A stretch of 64,000 bases of DNA from Natronolimnohabitans sp. A-GB9. Its GTDB lineage: Archaea; Halobacteriota; Halobacteria; Halobacteriales; Natrialbaceae. The DNA lies in contig NZ_JAVDDV010000004.1 of NCBI RefSeq assembly GCF_030848565.1, positions 62,001 to 126,000 on the forward strand. Direction: 5' to 3'. Positions within the stretch are counted from its first letter, which is position 1; each line of letters begins with the position of its first letter. The notes beneath the pieces were generated by a model that was given only the letters and a program-made list of their open reading frames with translations, was not told the origin of the DNA and ran no database searches. The position numbers and the translations under genes are program-made. Below, piece after piece: positions 34,272-47,183 of this stretch.

Positions 34272-34636
34272 CAGCGTCCCCTCGCCCGTACGAAAGCACC
34301 GCCGGCTTTCCGTATGGGAGTCACCAGGTCCTGCGTGTTCGTTCAAAAGTCCCTCTCAGTTCCCCGACAAAAGGACGCTAGAGAGTTCAATTCACCGGAT
34401 TTTTGATTGTATCAACCAGTAGTCAGACACTCGTTTTCCGACAGCGGTGTATCGTTTTCGCGACTTTGTGTCACACAGTAGCACTCTATTCGATCCATCG
34501 GCGTTTTCGAAAGTGTTTACGCAAGACGGCGTCGGGCTCCGAATAACAGTATACTACCATCAGATATTATATTTCCATTTAGTAGTGTGAAAACATCCAG
34601 TGCAGTTATTACGGAGAACGGAACCAGCGGAGGTGT
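34272..34636 (+). promoter_or_regulatory. 365-base promoter region of the acyl-CoA operon
   Basis: No gene is seen here. The right third is AT-rich with a TATA candidate ATTATATTT (34566-34574). The predicted transcript start is near 34595, leaving a leader of about 40 bases with a strong Shine-Dalgarno site GGAGGTG (34629-34635) right before the ATG, unlike the leaderless genes elsewhere in the window. AGACGGCGTCGG (34524-34535) also occurs upstream of the HdrD-like gene (11695-11706), and CGTTTTCGA precedes it in both. Confidence 0.5.
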
Positions 34637-36331
<1,695 letters not shown>

Positions 36332-36471
36332 TCGGCCCGGCGCCGTGATTTCGGCCCGACGCGTACCGTCTCGACACCGGACGACGACGACGTCGAACCG
36401 ACCTGAGAACGAGTACCGGTCCGGGATGTCCCGGACCGAACGTTGCACCACGACACTACGAAACTGCGATC

Positions 36472-37638
36472 ATGAACTTCGAAGACACGCAAGAACGATC
36501 GATGATCCGCCAGACGGCGGCGGAGATTGCCGACCAGTACGGACCCGAACACTGGCGCGAAAAGGAAGAGAACGGCGAGTTCTCCAGTGAGTTCTGGAAC
36601 GAACTCGGCGACGCCGGCTTCCACGGCCTGCTCGTCCCCGAGGAGTACGCCGGTGCCGGAATGGGGATGCAAGAGATGGGACTGGCCATGGAGACGCTCT
36701 GTGCCGAGGGCTGTGGCATGGCCGGCACGTGGTACCTGGTGTTGACCGCCGGGATGGCCGCCGTCGGCATCCGTGAACACGGCACCGACGACCAGAAGGA
36801 ACGCTACCTACCCGACATCGCGACCGGCGAGCGGAACTTCTCGATCGGGATCACCGAGCCCGAGGCGGGAACGAACACGTTGAACGTCGCCACTCGAGCC
36901 GAGAAAGACGGCGACGAGTACGTCTTAAACGGCAAGAAGGCATGGATCACGTTCGCCGACCGAGCCGACAACATGATCCTCGTCACGCGGACGACCCCCC
37001 GCGAGGAGGTCGACCGCGGCACCGACGGCATCAGCCTGTTCGTCGTCGACATGGACGATCCAAACATCGACGTCTCGCCGATCCCCAAACACGCGATGAA
37101 CTACTCGAAGTCCTGTGAGGTCTTCTTAGAGGACGTCCGCGTGCCCGAGGAGAACCTGCTGGGCGAGGTCGACGACGGCTGGTGGGTGCTCGTCGACATG
37201 CTCAACCCCGAACGGATCGGCTTCGCGGCTGCCGGTACTGGGATCGGCAAACTCGCCTCGGAGACGGCCATCGAGTACGCGAACGATCGCGAGATCTTCG
37301 GGGCGCCGATCGGCACCCACCAGGCGGTTTCGTTCCCCATCACGGAGGCTTACGCGAAGATGGAGACGGCCACGCTCATGCGCGAAAAGGCCGCGTGGCT
37401 CTACGACCAGGACGAGGAGTGTGGCTACGAGACCAACGTCGCGAAAGCGACGGCCGTTGAGGCCGGCATCGAGGCGGTCAAACACTCGATGCAGGCCTTC
37501 GGTGGCTGGGGCTACGCCAAGGAGTACGACGTCGAACGCTGGTGGCGTGAGATCAACCTCACCCGGCTCGCTCCGGTCAGCCAGCAGATGGCGTACAACC
37601 ACATCGGCCAACAGCTTGGCTTCCCCAAATCCTACTGA
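36472..37638 (+). CDS. Acyl-CoA dehydrogenase
   Basis: A 388-residue FAD flavoenzyme of the acyl-CoA dehydrogenase family. FAD- and substrate-binding segments are present ([14 protein letters not shown] near residue 122, [14 protein letters not shown] near 157) and the C-terminal helical domain has [20 protein letters not shown] near 343. It introduces the alpha,beta double bond and passes electrons to ETF. In the operon it sits between the ligase and the biotin carboxylase, which fits isovaleryl- or another branched acyl-CoA dehydrogenase. The start ATG is 140 bases after the ligase stop. Confidence 0.92.
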   Translation: MNFEDTQERSMIRQTAAEIADQYGPEHWREKEENGEFSSEFWNELGDAGFHGLLVPEEYAGAGMGMQEMGLAMETLCAEGCGMAGTWYLVLTAGMAAVGIREHGTDDQKERYLPDIATGERNFSIGITEPEAGTNTLNVATRAEKDGDEYVLNGKKAWITFADRADNMILVTRTTPREEVDRGTDGISLFVVDMDDPNIDVSPIPKHAMNYSKSCEVFLEDVRVPEENLLGEVDDGWWVLVDMLNPERIGFAAAGTGIGKLASETAIEYANDREIFGAPIGTHQAVSFPITEAYAKMETATLMREKAAWLYDQDEECGYETNVAKATAVEAGIEAVKHSMQAFGGWGYAKEYDVERWWREINLTRLAPVSQQMAYNHIGQQLGFPKSY

Positions 37639-37640
37639 CC

Positions 37641-39440
37641 ATGTTCGAAAAACTACTAGTCGCAAACCGCGGCGAAATCGCCGTTCGCGTCATGCAAGCC
37701 TGTGAGGAGCTCGGTATCGAGACGGTCGCCGTCTACAGCGACGCCGACCGAAACGCTGGCCACGTCGCCTACGCCGACGAAGCGTACAACATCGGTCCCG
37801 CGCCCGCGAGTCAGTCCTACCTCGACGGAGACGCCATCATCGAGGTCGCCGACCGAGCAGGGGCCGACGCGATCCACCCCGGCTACGGCTTCCTCGCGGA
37901 GAACGCCGAGTTCGCAAGCGACGTCGAAGACGCCGAGGGGATCACCTGGGTCGGGCCAAGCAGCGACGCCATGACGGCACTCGGCGAGAAGACGAACGCG
38001 CGTCGCATCATGCAGGCGGCCGACGTACCCGTCGTTCCAGGGACGACCGAACCCGTCGAGTCGGCCGAGGAAGTGCGAGAACTCGGCGCCGAGTTTGGCT
38101 ACCCAGTCGCAATCAAGGCCGAAGGCGGCGGTGGCGGCCGCGGGATGAAGATCGTTCGCGGTGACGACGAGGCCGAAGACGCCCTAGAGAGTGCCAAACG
38201 CGAGGGTGAAGCGTACTTCGACAACGACTCGGTCTACGTCGAGAAGTTCCTCGAGAGTCCGAAACACGTCGAGGTACAGATCCTCGCGGACGAACACGGC
38301 ACGGCGCTCCATCTCGGTGAACGGGACTGTTCGCTCCAGCGTCGCCACCAGAAGGTCATCGAGGAGGCACCGAGCCCGGCACTGGACGCCGACCTTCGGG
38401 AGGCGATCGGTGACGCGGCCCGTCGGGGCGTTCGGGAAGCCGGCTACACGAACGCCGGCACCGTCGAATTCCTCGTGGAAAACGAGGAGTTCTACTTCAT
38501 GGAGGTCAACACCCGGATCCAGGTCGAACACACCGTCAGCGAGGAGGTGACGGGAATCGACATCGTCCGCGAGCAGCTCCGCATCGCGGCCGGCGAAAAA
38601 CTCCCCTACAGCCAGGACGACGTCGAGATCGACGGCCACGCGATGGAGTTCCGGATCAACGCCGAGAACCCGGCCGACGGGTTCGCGCCGACGCCGGGGA
38701 CGCTCACCACGTACGATCCGCCGAGTGGCCTCGGCGTCCGGATCGACGACGCGATCTCTCAGGGCGACGAGATCGCCGGCGACTACGACTCGATGATCGC
38801 GAAGCTGATCGTTCGCGCACCGACGCGGGAACGCTGTCTCGAGCGCTCGAATCGAGCACTCGCCCACTTCGACGTCGGCGTCGAGACGACGGTCCCGTTC
38901 CACCGGCTGATGCTCGAAGACGAGACGTTCCGCGCGGGCGAACACACGACGAACTACCTCGACGAGACGGTCAGCGACGACGACCTCGCGGACGCCGTCG
39001 ACCGCTGGAGTACGGCGGTCGACGACGAGGGCGACCCGGCTGGAGACGCCGAGACGAACGACCTCGTCGTCGAAGTCGACGGGCAGCGGTTCGACGTCGC
39101 CGTCACGGGCGGGCTCTCCCAGGTCGCGAGCAGCGACGGCGGAGCCGACGCCGGCGGGGGCACTGCCGGCACGTCGTCGACAGCCTCGAGCACTGGCGGC
39201 GGTGCCGGAACTGGACAGGTCACCGCGGGCGACACGATCACGGCCGAGATGCAGGGCACCGTGCTCTCGGTGAACGTCTCTCCCGGCGACGACGTCGCCG
39301 AAGGCGACGTGGTCTGTGTCCTCGAGGCGATGAAGATGGAAAACGACGTGGTGGCACCGGCGGCCGGGACCGTCGCGGATATCCCCGTGACTGACGGTGA
39401 ATCGGTCGATATGGGCGACCCGCTCGTGGTGCTCGAATAA
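37641..39440 (+). CDS. Acyl-CoA carboxylase, biotin carboxylase plus BCCP subunit
   Basis: A 599-residue fusion. The biotin carboxylase domain (residues 1-445) has the ATP-grasp Gly-rich loop [12 protein letters not shown] near 155 and the catalytic region [16 protein letters not shown] near 285. After a Gly/Ser/Thr linker (about 500-530) comes the biotinyl domain with [11 protein letters not shown] near 560, where the Lys carries biotin. It carboxylates biotin with bicarbonate and ATP. It starts two bases after the dehydrogenase stop and two bases before the carboxyltransferase gene. Confidence 0.94.
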   Translation: MFEKLLVANRGEIAVRVMQACEELGIETVAVYSDADRNAGHVAYADEAYNIGPAPASQSYLDGDAIIEVADRAGADAIHPGYGFLAENAEFASDVEDAEGITWVGPSSDAMTALGEKTNARRIMQAADVPVVPGTTEPVESAEEVRELGAEFGYPVAIKAEGGGGGRGMKIVRGDDEAEDALESAKREGEAYFDNDSVYVEKFLESPKHVEVQILADEHGTALHLGERDCSLQRRHQKVIEEAPSPALDADLREAIGDAARRGVREAGYTNAGTVEFLVENEEFYFMEVNTRIQVEHTVSEEVTGIDIVREQLRIAAGEKLPYSQDDVEIDGHAMEFRINAENPADGFAPTPGTLTTYDPPSGLGVRIDDAISQGDEIAGDYDSMIAKLIVRAPTRERCLERSNRALAHFDVGVETTVPFHRLMLEDETFRAGEHTTNYLDETVSDDDLADAVDRWSTAVDDEGDPAGDAETNDLVVEVDGQRFDVAVTGGLSQVASSDGGADAGGGTAGTSSTASSTGGGAGTGQVTAGDTITAEMQGTVLSVNVSPGDDVAEGDVVCVLEAMKMENDVVAPAAGTVADIPVTDGESVDMGDPLVVLE

Positions 39441-39442
39441 CC

Positions 39443-41245
39443 ATGGAAGTGACAGTCAACGACACGACGACGGATCGAGAGGCACAGGCGATCGCGAAGG
39501 CCCTCGCGTCCCACTTCGGGGACGACGTAGAGCTGTACGCCGAGACGGGCGAAGAGCTCCTCGCAAGCGCGTCACCGGAGCGAAACGGAAGTTCCGCCGA
39601 CGAGACCACGACCGGGACGGCCACCGCCACCGGCGATGGCGGTGCCGATACCGCAGCCGACGACCTCGAGCCGACCGAGCGAGAGGAGGCCTTGCTCGAC
39701 GAGATCGAGGACATCCTCGAGGGCGGTCCCGAGAAGTACCGCGAACGCCTCTCCGATCAGGGGAAGCTGTTCGTCCGCGATCGGCTCGACCTCTGGTTCG
39801 GCGAGGACGGCCTGACGTTCGAGGACGGCAAGTTCGCCAACTTCGACGAGTGGCATCCGAGCGGACAGGACGGCGAGGCCGACTCCGGAAACCGACTGCC
39901 TGCCGACGGGCTCATCACCGGCGCCGCCGAGTTCGAAGGCCGTGATATCCACTTCATGGCCAACGACTTCACCGTCAAGGCGGGGTCGATGGCCGAGAAG
40001 GGCGTCGAGAAGTTCCTCCGGATGCAACAGCGTGCGCTGAAGACCGGCCGACCGGTGTTGTATCTGATGGACTCCTCGGGCGGTCGGATCGACCAGCAGA
40101 CCGGCTTCTTCGCCAACCGTGAGGGGATCGGGAAGTACTACTACAATCACTCGATGCTGTCGGGACGGGTCCCACAGATCTGCGTGCTGTACGGTCCCTG
40201 TATCGCGGGTGCGGCGTACACGCCCGTCTTCGCGGACTTTACGATCATGGTCCGGGACATGTCCGCGATGGCCATCGCCTCCCCACGGATGGTCGAGATG
40301 GTCACCGGCGAGGAGATCGACCTCGGGGACCTGGGTGGACCGGACGTCCACGCCCGGCACTCGGGTAGCGCGGACCTGATCGCTGAAGACGAGGAACACG
40401 CCCGCGAACTCGTCGCGAAGCTGCTGAGCTACCTCCCCGACAACAGCGACGAGGAGCCGCCACAAACCGAGGGAGCCGCACCCGAACTGTCGCCCGAGGG
40501 GATCGACTCGATCGTCCCCCAGGAGCCAAACCGCGGCTACGACATGTTCGACGTCATCGACCGGGTCGTCGACGCTGGCTCGACGCTCGAGCTCCGGCCG
40601 GAGTACGGCCCCGAGATCATCACGGCCTTTGCCCGTATCGACGGCCGTCCGGTCGGGATCGTCGCCAACCAGCCTGCCCAGCGAGCCGGGGCGATCTTCC
40701 CCGACGCCGCCGAGAAGGCCGCGGAGTTCATCTGGACCTGTGACGCCTACGACATTCCGCTGTTGTACCTGTGTGACACGCCCGGCTTCATGGCCGGTTC
40801 GCAGGTCGAGAAAGACGGCATCTTAGAGCAGGGCAAGAAGATGATCTACGCGACCTCTTCTGCGACGGTGCCCAAACAGTCCGTGGTCGTCCGCAAGGCC
40901 TACGGCGCCGGCATCTACGCGATGTCCGGGCCGGCCTACGACCCCGAGAGCGTCATTGGACTTCCCAGCGGCGAGATCGCGATCATGGGCCCCGAGGCGG
41001 CGATCAACGCCGTCTACGCGAACAAACTGGCCGCGATCGACGATCCGGACGAACGCGCAAAGCGAGAACAGGAGCTGCGCGAGGAGTACCGGGAGGACAT
41101 CAACGTCCACCGGATGGCAAGCGAGGTCGTCATCGACGAGATCGTGCCGCCGAGCTCGCTCCGGGACGAACTCGAGGCCCGGTTCGAGTTCTACGAGACC
41201 GTCGAGAAGGACCTTCCGGACAAGAAACACGGGACGATCCTCTGA
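39443..41245 (+). CDS. Acyl-CoA carboxylase carboxyltransferase subunit with N-terminal extension
   Basis: A 600-residue carboxyltransferase that moves CO2 from biotin to an acyl-CoA. Two crotonase-like halves are seen, with oxyanion loops SSGGRIDQQ near 212 and GPCIAGAAYTP near 252 in the N-half and CDTPGFMAGSQVE near 443 in the C-half. The REGIGKYYYNHS stretch is closer to methylcrotonyl/geranyl-CoA carboxylases than to propionyl-CoA carboxylase. The first 35 residues (MEVTVNDTTTDREAQAIAKA...) followed by a Gly/Thr linker are extra; they resemble the small epsilon/PccX subunit, which would make this a fusion (inference). Confidence 0.9.
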   Translation: MEVTVNDTTTDREAQAIAKALASHFGDDVELYAETGEELLASASPERNGSSADETTTGTATATGDGGADTAADDLEPTEREEALLDEIEDILEGGPEKYRERLSDQGKLFVRDRLDLWFGEDGLTFEDGKFANFDEWHPSGQDGEADSGNRLPADGLITGAAEFEGRDIHFMANDFTVKAGSMAEKGVEKFLRMQQRALKTGRPVLYLMDSSGGRIDQQTGFFANREGIGKYYYNHSMLSGRVPQICVLYGPCIAGAAYTPVFADFTIMVRDMSAMAIASPRMVEMVTGEEIDLGDLGGPDVHARHSGSADLIAEDEEHARELVAKLLSYLPDNSDEEPPQTEGAAPELSPEGIDSIVPQEPNRGYDMFDVIDRVVDAGSTLELRPEYGPEIITAFARIDGRPVGIVANQPAQRAGAIFPDAAEKAAEFIWTCDAYDIPLLYLCDTPGFMAGSQVEKDGILEQGKKMIYATSSATVPKQSVVVRKAYGAGIYAMSGPAYDPESVIGLPSGEIAIMGPEAAINAVYANKLAAIDDPDERAKREQELREEYREDINVHRMASEVVIDEIVPPSSLRDELEARFEFYETVEKDLPDKKHGTIL

Positions 41246-41281
41246 ACACCCACCGACAGACATCTCACAGGTGACACACAT

Positions 41282-41764
41282 ATGACCGGACTGTACTACG
41301 AGGAGTTCGAAGTCGGCGAGACGATCGAACACGAGCGGCGTCGGACGATCAGCGAGAGTGACAACCAGCAGTTCTGCGATATGACGATGAACCAGCAGCC
41401 GCTGCATCTCGACGCTGCGTTCGCCGAGGAGACGGCGTTCGGAGAACGGCTGGTCAACGGGCTCTACACGATGAGCCTCGCAGTCGGCATTACCATTCCG
41501 GAGACCACCGACGGAACCATCGTCGCCAACCTCTCGTACGACAACGTCGAGCACCCCGAGCCGGTGTTTCACGGCGACACGATCCGGGTGCAGTCGACCG
41601 TCACGGACAAACGGGAGACCAGCGACGGCGAGCGCGGTATCGTCACCATGCACGTCGAGGTCTTCAGGGTCAACGACCGTCCCACTGACGAGGCCGACGA
41701 AACGCTCGTCTGTGAGTTCGACCGAACCGTCCTCTCGCTGCGAGGTGATCGTCCAGACACGTAG
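41282..41764 (+). CDS. MaoC-like enoyl-CoA hydratase
   Basis: A 160-residue hot-dog hydratase. The catalytic Asp/His region is MTMNQQPLHLDAAFAEET near residue 36, followed by GERLVNGLYTMSLAVGI. This form is close to mesaconyl-/methylglutaconyl-CoA type hydratases of the MaoC family. In the operon it follows the carboxylase, so it may hydrate the carboxylated enoyl-CoA, for example 3-methylglutaconyl-CoA to HMG-CoA. That pathway step is an inference from order. Confidence 0.88.
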   Translation: MTGLYYEEFEVGETIEHERRRTISESDNQQFCDMTMNQQPLHLDAAFAEETAFGERLVNGLYTMSLAVGITIPETTDGTIVANLSYDNVEHPEPVFHGDTIRVQSTVTDKRETSDGERGIVTMHVEVFRVNDRPTDEADETLVCEFDRTVLSLRGDRPDT

Positions 41765-41897
41765 ACGGTAACGGGCCGACGACGACAGTTTCGACGGGGT
41801 TCGACCGATCGAACCCCGGCACGGGTGACTGGGGTGAACCGTTATTCGACGACACTGATCGGTGTGGGGATTGCCGTCCTCGACCGATATGCGAGAT

Positions 41898-43250
41898 ATG
41901 AACACACAACTGATGAACGAAAACAATTCACACGTCTCACGGCGGAACTTCCTGAAGGGGTCCGCCGCGGTAACGACAGTCGGATCGCTTGCAGGCTGTG
42001 TCCTCCTCGAGGGGGACTTCGGCACGGAGGAGATCGACGGCATTCCGGACGAACCGTTCCGGATCGTCCAACTCCTCTTCGAGTCCGGCCCGCCGGCGTT
42101 CTACGGCGAGGAAGCGAGAAACGCGAGCGAGATGCTCGTCGAGCAGATCAACGACGACGGCGGCCTCATCGGCGAACGCGAGATCGAGGTCGTCGACCGA
42201 CTCGACGAGGATGCCGGACCGGATTCGCTGATCAGCGACGTCCAGGCGATGGCACAGGAGGGCGAGGTCGACATGATCATGGGTATCGTCTCGAGTGCCC
42301 ACTCGCTTGCGGTGGCACCAGCAGCGGACGACCAACAGTTGCCGTTCCTGGTGACGATGCCCGGAACCTACCAGCTGTTCGAGGAGAACCCGGAGATGGA
42401 CCACGTCGTCCGGACGGCTGGGACGAACGCTGCCGGTGCGGTCGGTGCCGTCCGGATGGTCGAGCAGATGGACGACGTCGAAACGGTGATCACGGTCGAT
42501 CCCGACTACGCCTGGGGACACGACCACCAGGAGATGTTTACGGCCGGCCTCGACGCCGTCGGTGCAGACGTCGAGGTCGTCGAGTCGCGCTACCCGGAGC
42601 TGGGTGAGACCGACTACAGCGCTCACGTCTCCGCGATCGCCGACGAGTCGCCGGACCTCCTGTTCTCGAGTCTGTGGGGCGGAGACATTTCGACGTTCGT
42701 CTCACAGGGCGTCGCCGGTGGGCTGTTCGAAGCGGTTGACGAGGCGCTGTTGATCGGCGACACCGGTGCACCCTTGCTCGACTCTCTCGGCGCCGATATG
42801 CCAGAGAACGTCTGGCTCGGCGGTCGCGGTGGCTACCAACCCAACTACCGGTACGACGAGGACGAAGCCCACCGGGAGTTCGTCGACGAATACTACGAGC
42901 GCTACGACCAGCTCCCGGGGTGGGGTGCCTACCACGAGTGGATGGGTTTCGAGGCGCTCCAGGAGGGCGTCGAACGGGCCGTCCAGATCATCGGCGACTG
43001 GCCGACCGGCGAACAGCTCATGGCGTCGATGAACAACATCGCGTTCGAGGCACCGCACGGCCAGCATACGATGCACGGCCCACAGGCAGTCGCACCGGCC
43101 GTCTTCGGACGTCCGACCGACGACCACGATCTTCCGGTCGATCACCCGCTTCTCGGTGAGTTCGAGTTCATCGAGGCCGCAGAGGTCAACCCGCCGGAGG
43201 GCGTCCTGACGATGGACTGGGTCGACGAAATCGAACCGATGACGGGGTGA
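41898..43250 (+). CDS. livJ: Branched-chain amino acid-type ABC transporter, substrate-binding lipoprotein
   Basis: About 450 residues. The N-terminus has a Tat motif SRRNFLKGSA and a lipobox LAGC, so the mature protein is exported folded and lipid-anchored. The rest is a type I periplasmic-binding (Leu/Ile/Val) fold: EPFRIVQLLFESGP, INDDGGLIGEREIEVV, and a C-terminal lobe. Starts at 41889, 41898 and 41913 are all possible; all keep the signal. First gene of a complete Liv cassette. Ligands of this family include amino acids, urea, amides and short carboxylates; the catabolic neighbours favour a carboxylate. Confidence 0.9.
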   Translation: MNTQLMNENNSHVSRRNFLKGSAAVTTVGSLAGCVLLEGDFGTEEIDGIPDEPFRIVQLLFESGPPAFYGEEARNASEMLVEQINDDGGLIGEREIEVVDRLDEDAGPDSLISDVQAMAQEGEVDMIMGIVSSAHSLAVAPAADDQQLPFLVTMPGTYQLFEENPEMDHVVRTAGTNAAGAVGAVRMVEQMDDVETVITVDPDYAWGHDHQEMFTAGLDAVGADVEVVESRYPELGETDYSAHVSAIADESPDLLFSSLWGGDISTFVSQGVAGGLFEAVDEALLIGDTGAPLLDSLGADMPENVWLGGRGGYQPNYRYDEDEAHREFVDEYYERYDQLPGWGAYHEWMGFEALQEGVERAVQIIGDWPTGEQLMASMNNIAFEAPHGQHTMHGPQAVAPAVFGRPTDDHDLPVDHPLLGEFEFIEAAEVNPPEGVLTMDWVDEIEPMTG

Positions 43251-43256
43251 GAACGG

Positions 43257-44165
43257 ATGCCGATCGAATCCCTCATGGTAAACACGTTCAACGGGCTCTA
43301 CTTCGCAGCCCTGCTGTTTTTCGCATCGGTTGGGCTGACGCTCGTGTTCGGTATCCTCAACCTGCTGAACATGGCTCACGCCGCGTTCTACGGTCTCGGC
43401 GCCTACGTGGCCGTCTGGACGCTGAACAACATGGGCGATATCACGACGTCGACGGTCGTCCTCTTGGCGGTACTCGTCCTCGTGATACCGCTGGTCGTGT
43501 TCGTCCTTTCGGCAGTGTTAGACAAGACGGTCTTCGCCCCGCTGTACGAGATCGAGCCCGTCTATCAGCTGCTGGCGACGTTCGGTGTGATCCTCATGCT
43601 CGACGACGTGATCAAGTTCATCTGGGGTGCGTCCCCGATCACGGTCGACGGCGCCGTCGATCCGTCCCGACAGCTGGGAACGCTCGACCTGCTCGGCATC
43701 TCGGTGTCGGCCTACCGGTCGGTCGTCATCCTGATCGCCATCGCCTGTGCCGTCGGGCTCTATCTCATGTTCGTGAAGACGAAACTCGGGAAGATCTCCC
43801 AGGCGATGTCGGAGGACTACGAGATGGTCCAGATGCTCGGGATCAACGTCAACCGCGTTCGCATCATGATCTTTAGCATCTCGGTCGCCATCGCGGCCCT
43901 CGGCGGCGCGCTGTTCGTCCCCTTCGCGACGGCGACGCCGGCGGTGACCCTCGAGTACGTCCTGCTCTCGTTCGCCGTGATCGTTATCGGCGGTCTCGGG
44001 AGCCTCAAAGGCGTCGTCGTCGCCGCGCTGGTCATCGGTATGGTTCGGAGTTTCGGGATCGCGTACTACCCGGCACTCGAGTTAGCGATCGTCTTCGGGC
44101 TGATGGCAGTGGTCATCATCTTCAAGCCAGAAGGGCTGTTCGGCGACGAGGGGGTGGTCGAATGA
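43257..44165 (+). CDS. livH: LivH-type ABC permease
   Basis: A 302-residue permease with about eight membrane segments of the branched-chain amino acid transporter group. FGILNLLNMAHAAFYGLGAYVAVW near residue 24 and GGLGSLKGVVVAALVIGMVRSFG near 245 are the family signatures. It follows the binding protein by six bases and overlaps livM by four, so it is part of one operon. Confidence 0.92.
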   Translation: MPIESLMVNTFNGLYFAALLFFASVGLTLVFGILNLLNMAHAAFYGLGAYVAVWTLNNMGDITTSTVVLLAVLVLVIPLVVFVLSAVLDKTVFAPLYEIEPVYQLLATFGVILMLDDVIKFIWGASPITVDGAVDPSRQLGTLDLLGISVSAYRSVVILIAIACAVGLYLMFVKTKLGKISQAMSEDYEMVQMLGINVNRVRIMIFSISVAIAALGGALFVPFATATPAVTLEYVLLSFAVIVIGGLGSLKGVVVAALVIGMVRSFGIAYYPALELAIVFGLMAVVIIFKPEGLFGDEGVVE

Positions 44166-45195
44166 GCACCCGCTTGCCGACGTTCGGCGACGTGAAAGCC
44201 GGGGAGATAAAGGGGGTGCTTCTCGACAAGCGCCTGCTCGCGGGCAGCGCCCTGTTCGTCTTCCTCGCGTTGTACCCCGCGTTGACGATGAACGCCTATC
44301 ACACGCGTCTGCTGGCGTGGATCATGTGTTTCGCCATCGCTGCCCTCGGGTTCAACATCGTCCTCGGCTACACGGGGCTGCTGTCGTTCGGCCACGCCGC
44401 GTTCTTCGGGGCCGGGATGTACACCGTCGTGATCGCGATGGAACGGGCCGGGATCACCGATCTCGTCGTCCTGCTGGTACTGGCGATGATCGTCGCCGGC
44501 GTCGTCGGGGCGATCATCGGCGCGCTCTCGGTCAAGACACACGAGATCTACTTCGCGCTGTTGACGCTTGCGCTTGCCCAGCTGCTGTTCGTGCTCGCGA
44601 CCCGGGACGTCGGCGGACTTACCCGCGGGACCGACGGGATCGGGCTCACCCGCCCCGACTTCCTGGGACTCCCCGTCAGCGAAGTGCCGGCCCAGTTCTA
44701 TCTGATGGGCTTTTACTACCACGTGATCCTCGTCTGTCTGACCGCGACGATCCTGTTGCTGTGGGTCGTGTTGCGCTCGCCGTTCGGCCTCACGCTGAAG
44801 ATGATCCGCGAAAACGAGACGCGAGCGGAGATGAGCGGCGTCCCCATCCTCCGGTACCGGCTGTACTCGATGATCCTCTCGGCGATGATCGTCGGACTCG
44901 GCGGCGCGCTCTACGCCGTCGTCGTCGGCCACATCACGCCGGAGTATCTCGACTGGACGATGTCCGGCGAGATCGTCTTCATGGCGTTGCTTGGCGGTAT
45001 CGGCACCTTCCTCGGACCGGTCGTCGGCGCCGGCGGCTTCATCCTGTTGCAGGAACTGGCACTCAGCGTCACCACTTACTGGCACTTCACGATGGGACTC
45101 GTGTTGTTCGTGGTCGTGTTGACGCTGCGAGAGAAGGGTATCTGGGGCGGTGCGAAAGAACTGCTCGAGCGACTCGACGAACGGAGAGACAACTC

Positions 45196-45199
<4 letters not shown>
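44162..45199 (+). CDS. livM: LivM-type ABC permease
   Basis: A 345-residue permease with about nine to ten membrane segments. Signatures: GFNIVLGYTGLLSFGHAAFF near residue 62, RSPFGLTLKMIRENETRAEM near 205 (the loop that contacts the ATPase) and LGGIGTFLGPVVGAG near 278. It overlaps livH and livG by four bases each. Confidence 0.93.
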
Positions 45200-45999
<800 letters not shown>

Positions 46000-46001
46000 C
46001 G

Positions 46002-46745
46002 ATGGGTGGACAACAGCAACACCAGCAGCCGCTTCTCGAGGTCGAAGACGTCACCGTCAGCATCGACAGAGCGACGGTCCTCGAGGAGGTCTCGCTGGCG
46101 GTCCAACCGGGCGAGACCGTCGCGTTGATCGGACGCAACGGAGCGGGGAAGACGACGACCTTCCGGTCGGTGATGGGCCAGACGTCGATTCGAAACGGGA
46201 CGATCCGCGTCGACGGAACCGACCTCACGGATCGTCCGTCACGAGAACGGATCCAACACGGTATCGGCTTCGCACCCGAAGACCGACGGCTGTTTACGAC
46301 CCTCACCGTCGAGGACAACCTACGAATGTCGGCGTGGGGGAAAGGCGACGTCGACGATGACGGATTCGAAGCGCGCCTCGAGCGCGTCCTCGATATCTAT
46401 CCGGAGATGGAGGAGTTCCTCGATCGGCCGGCCGGCCAGTTGAGCGGCGGTCAACAGAAGATGGTTACCGTCGGCCGGGCGCTGACCTCGGATCCCGACA
46501 TCGTGTTGCTCGACGAGCCGTTCGAGGGACTCGCCCCCTCGGTGCGCGAACAGTTCCGCGAGGGTGTCGAACGGATCAAAGACCTCGGAATCTCGATCGT
46601 CGTCGCGGAGTCGAACGTCCGCCACGCTGGAGAGATCGCCGATCACGGATACGTCATCGAGCGTGGCGAGATCGTCACCGACATCGGCCGCGACGAGCCG
46701 ATCGTAGACAACGACGAGATCAAACGGATCTTCGAAGGCGGCTAG
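46002..46745 (+). CDS. livF: LivF-type ABC ATPase
   Basis: A 247-residue ATPase. Walker A GRNGAGKTTT is near residue 45, signature QLSGGQQKMVTVGRAL near 147, and Walker B IVLLDEPFEGLAP near 167. Length and the absence of a long insertion mark it as LivF. It starts two bases after livG and ends one base before the hot-dog gene, so the transporter and the catabolic gene are transcribed together. Confidence 0.93.
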   Translation: MGGQQQHQQPLLEVEDVTVSIDRATVLEEVSLAVQPGETVALIGRNGAGKTTTFRSVMGQTSIRNGTIRVDGTDLTDRPSRERIQHGIGFAPEDRRLFTTLTVEDNLRMSAWGKGDVDDDGFEARLERVLDIYPEMEEFLDRPAGQLSGGQQKMVTVGRALTSDPDIVLLDEPFEGLAPSVREQFREGVERIKDLGISIVVAESNVRHAGEIADHGYVIERGEIVTDIGRDEPIVDNDEIKRIFEGG

Positions 46746-46746
46746 C

Positions 46747-47142
46747 ATGTACCGACCGACAGAAGGCGAGACGCACACGTTCGAGCGGACGTTCACGACC
46801 GACGAGGTCGAGCAGTTCGCCGAGCTCTCGAAGGACAAACAGGAGAAACACACCGTTCCGAACGACGGCCGACTGCTGGTCCACGGACTGTTGACCGCGA
46901 CGCTGCCGACGAAGATCGGCGGCGACCTCGAGGTGTTGGCGACGGCGATGAATTTCGAGTTCGTCCGCCCCGTCTACACCGGCCAGCGGATCGGCTGTAC
47001 GTGGACGTTTACGGACGTAATCGAGCGAGACGACCGGTTCGAGATCGACGTCGACGTTCGCTGTGAGAACGACGACGGCGAGACGGTACTGACGGGCACG
47101 ATCGAGGGCCTGATCTGGAACGACGAGGACAGCAGTCCGTAA
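46747..47142 (+). CDS. Hot-dog (MaoC/FAS1-like) protein
   Basis: A 131-residue hot-dog domain: TFTTDEVEQFAELSKDKQEK, LLVHGLLTATLPTKIGG and NFEFVRPVYTGQRIGCTWTF. The usual D-x-x-P-x-H catalytic region reads SKDKQEKHTVPNDGR, so the Asp/His pair is not in its standard place. It may bind or protect an acyl-CoA rather than hydrate it. Last gene of the Liv operon, one base after livF. Confidence 0.75.
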   Translation: MYRPTEGETHTFERTFTTDEVEQFAELSKDKQEKHTVPNDGRLLVHGLLTATLPTKIGGDLEVLATAMNFEFVRPVYTGQRIGCTWTFTDVIERDDRFEIDVDVRCENDDGETVLTGTIEGLIWNDEDSSP

Positions 47143-47183
47143 AAGCGACAGACTCATTCTCCGTCCCGCCGCCGGCGTAGACG

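Noticed and set aside
34272-34636. tRNA or small RNA gene in the 365-base gap
   Set aside because: No cloverleaf, T-loop or conserved RNA pattern was found; it reads as a promoter and leader region.
40823-42043. 406-codon minus-strand frame opposite the carboxyltransferase and MaoC genes
   Set aside because: It crosses two real genes and their gap and shows no domain; a codon-bias artefact.
44317-45195. Plus-strand extension of the LivG frame back through livM
   Set aside because: The Arg-rich translation is out of frame with LivM, which has all family motifs; LivG starts at the ATG overlapping the livM stop.
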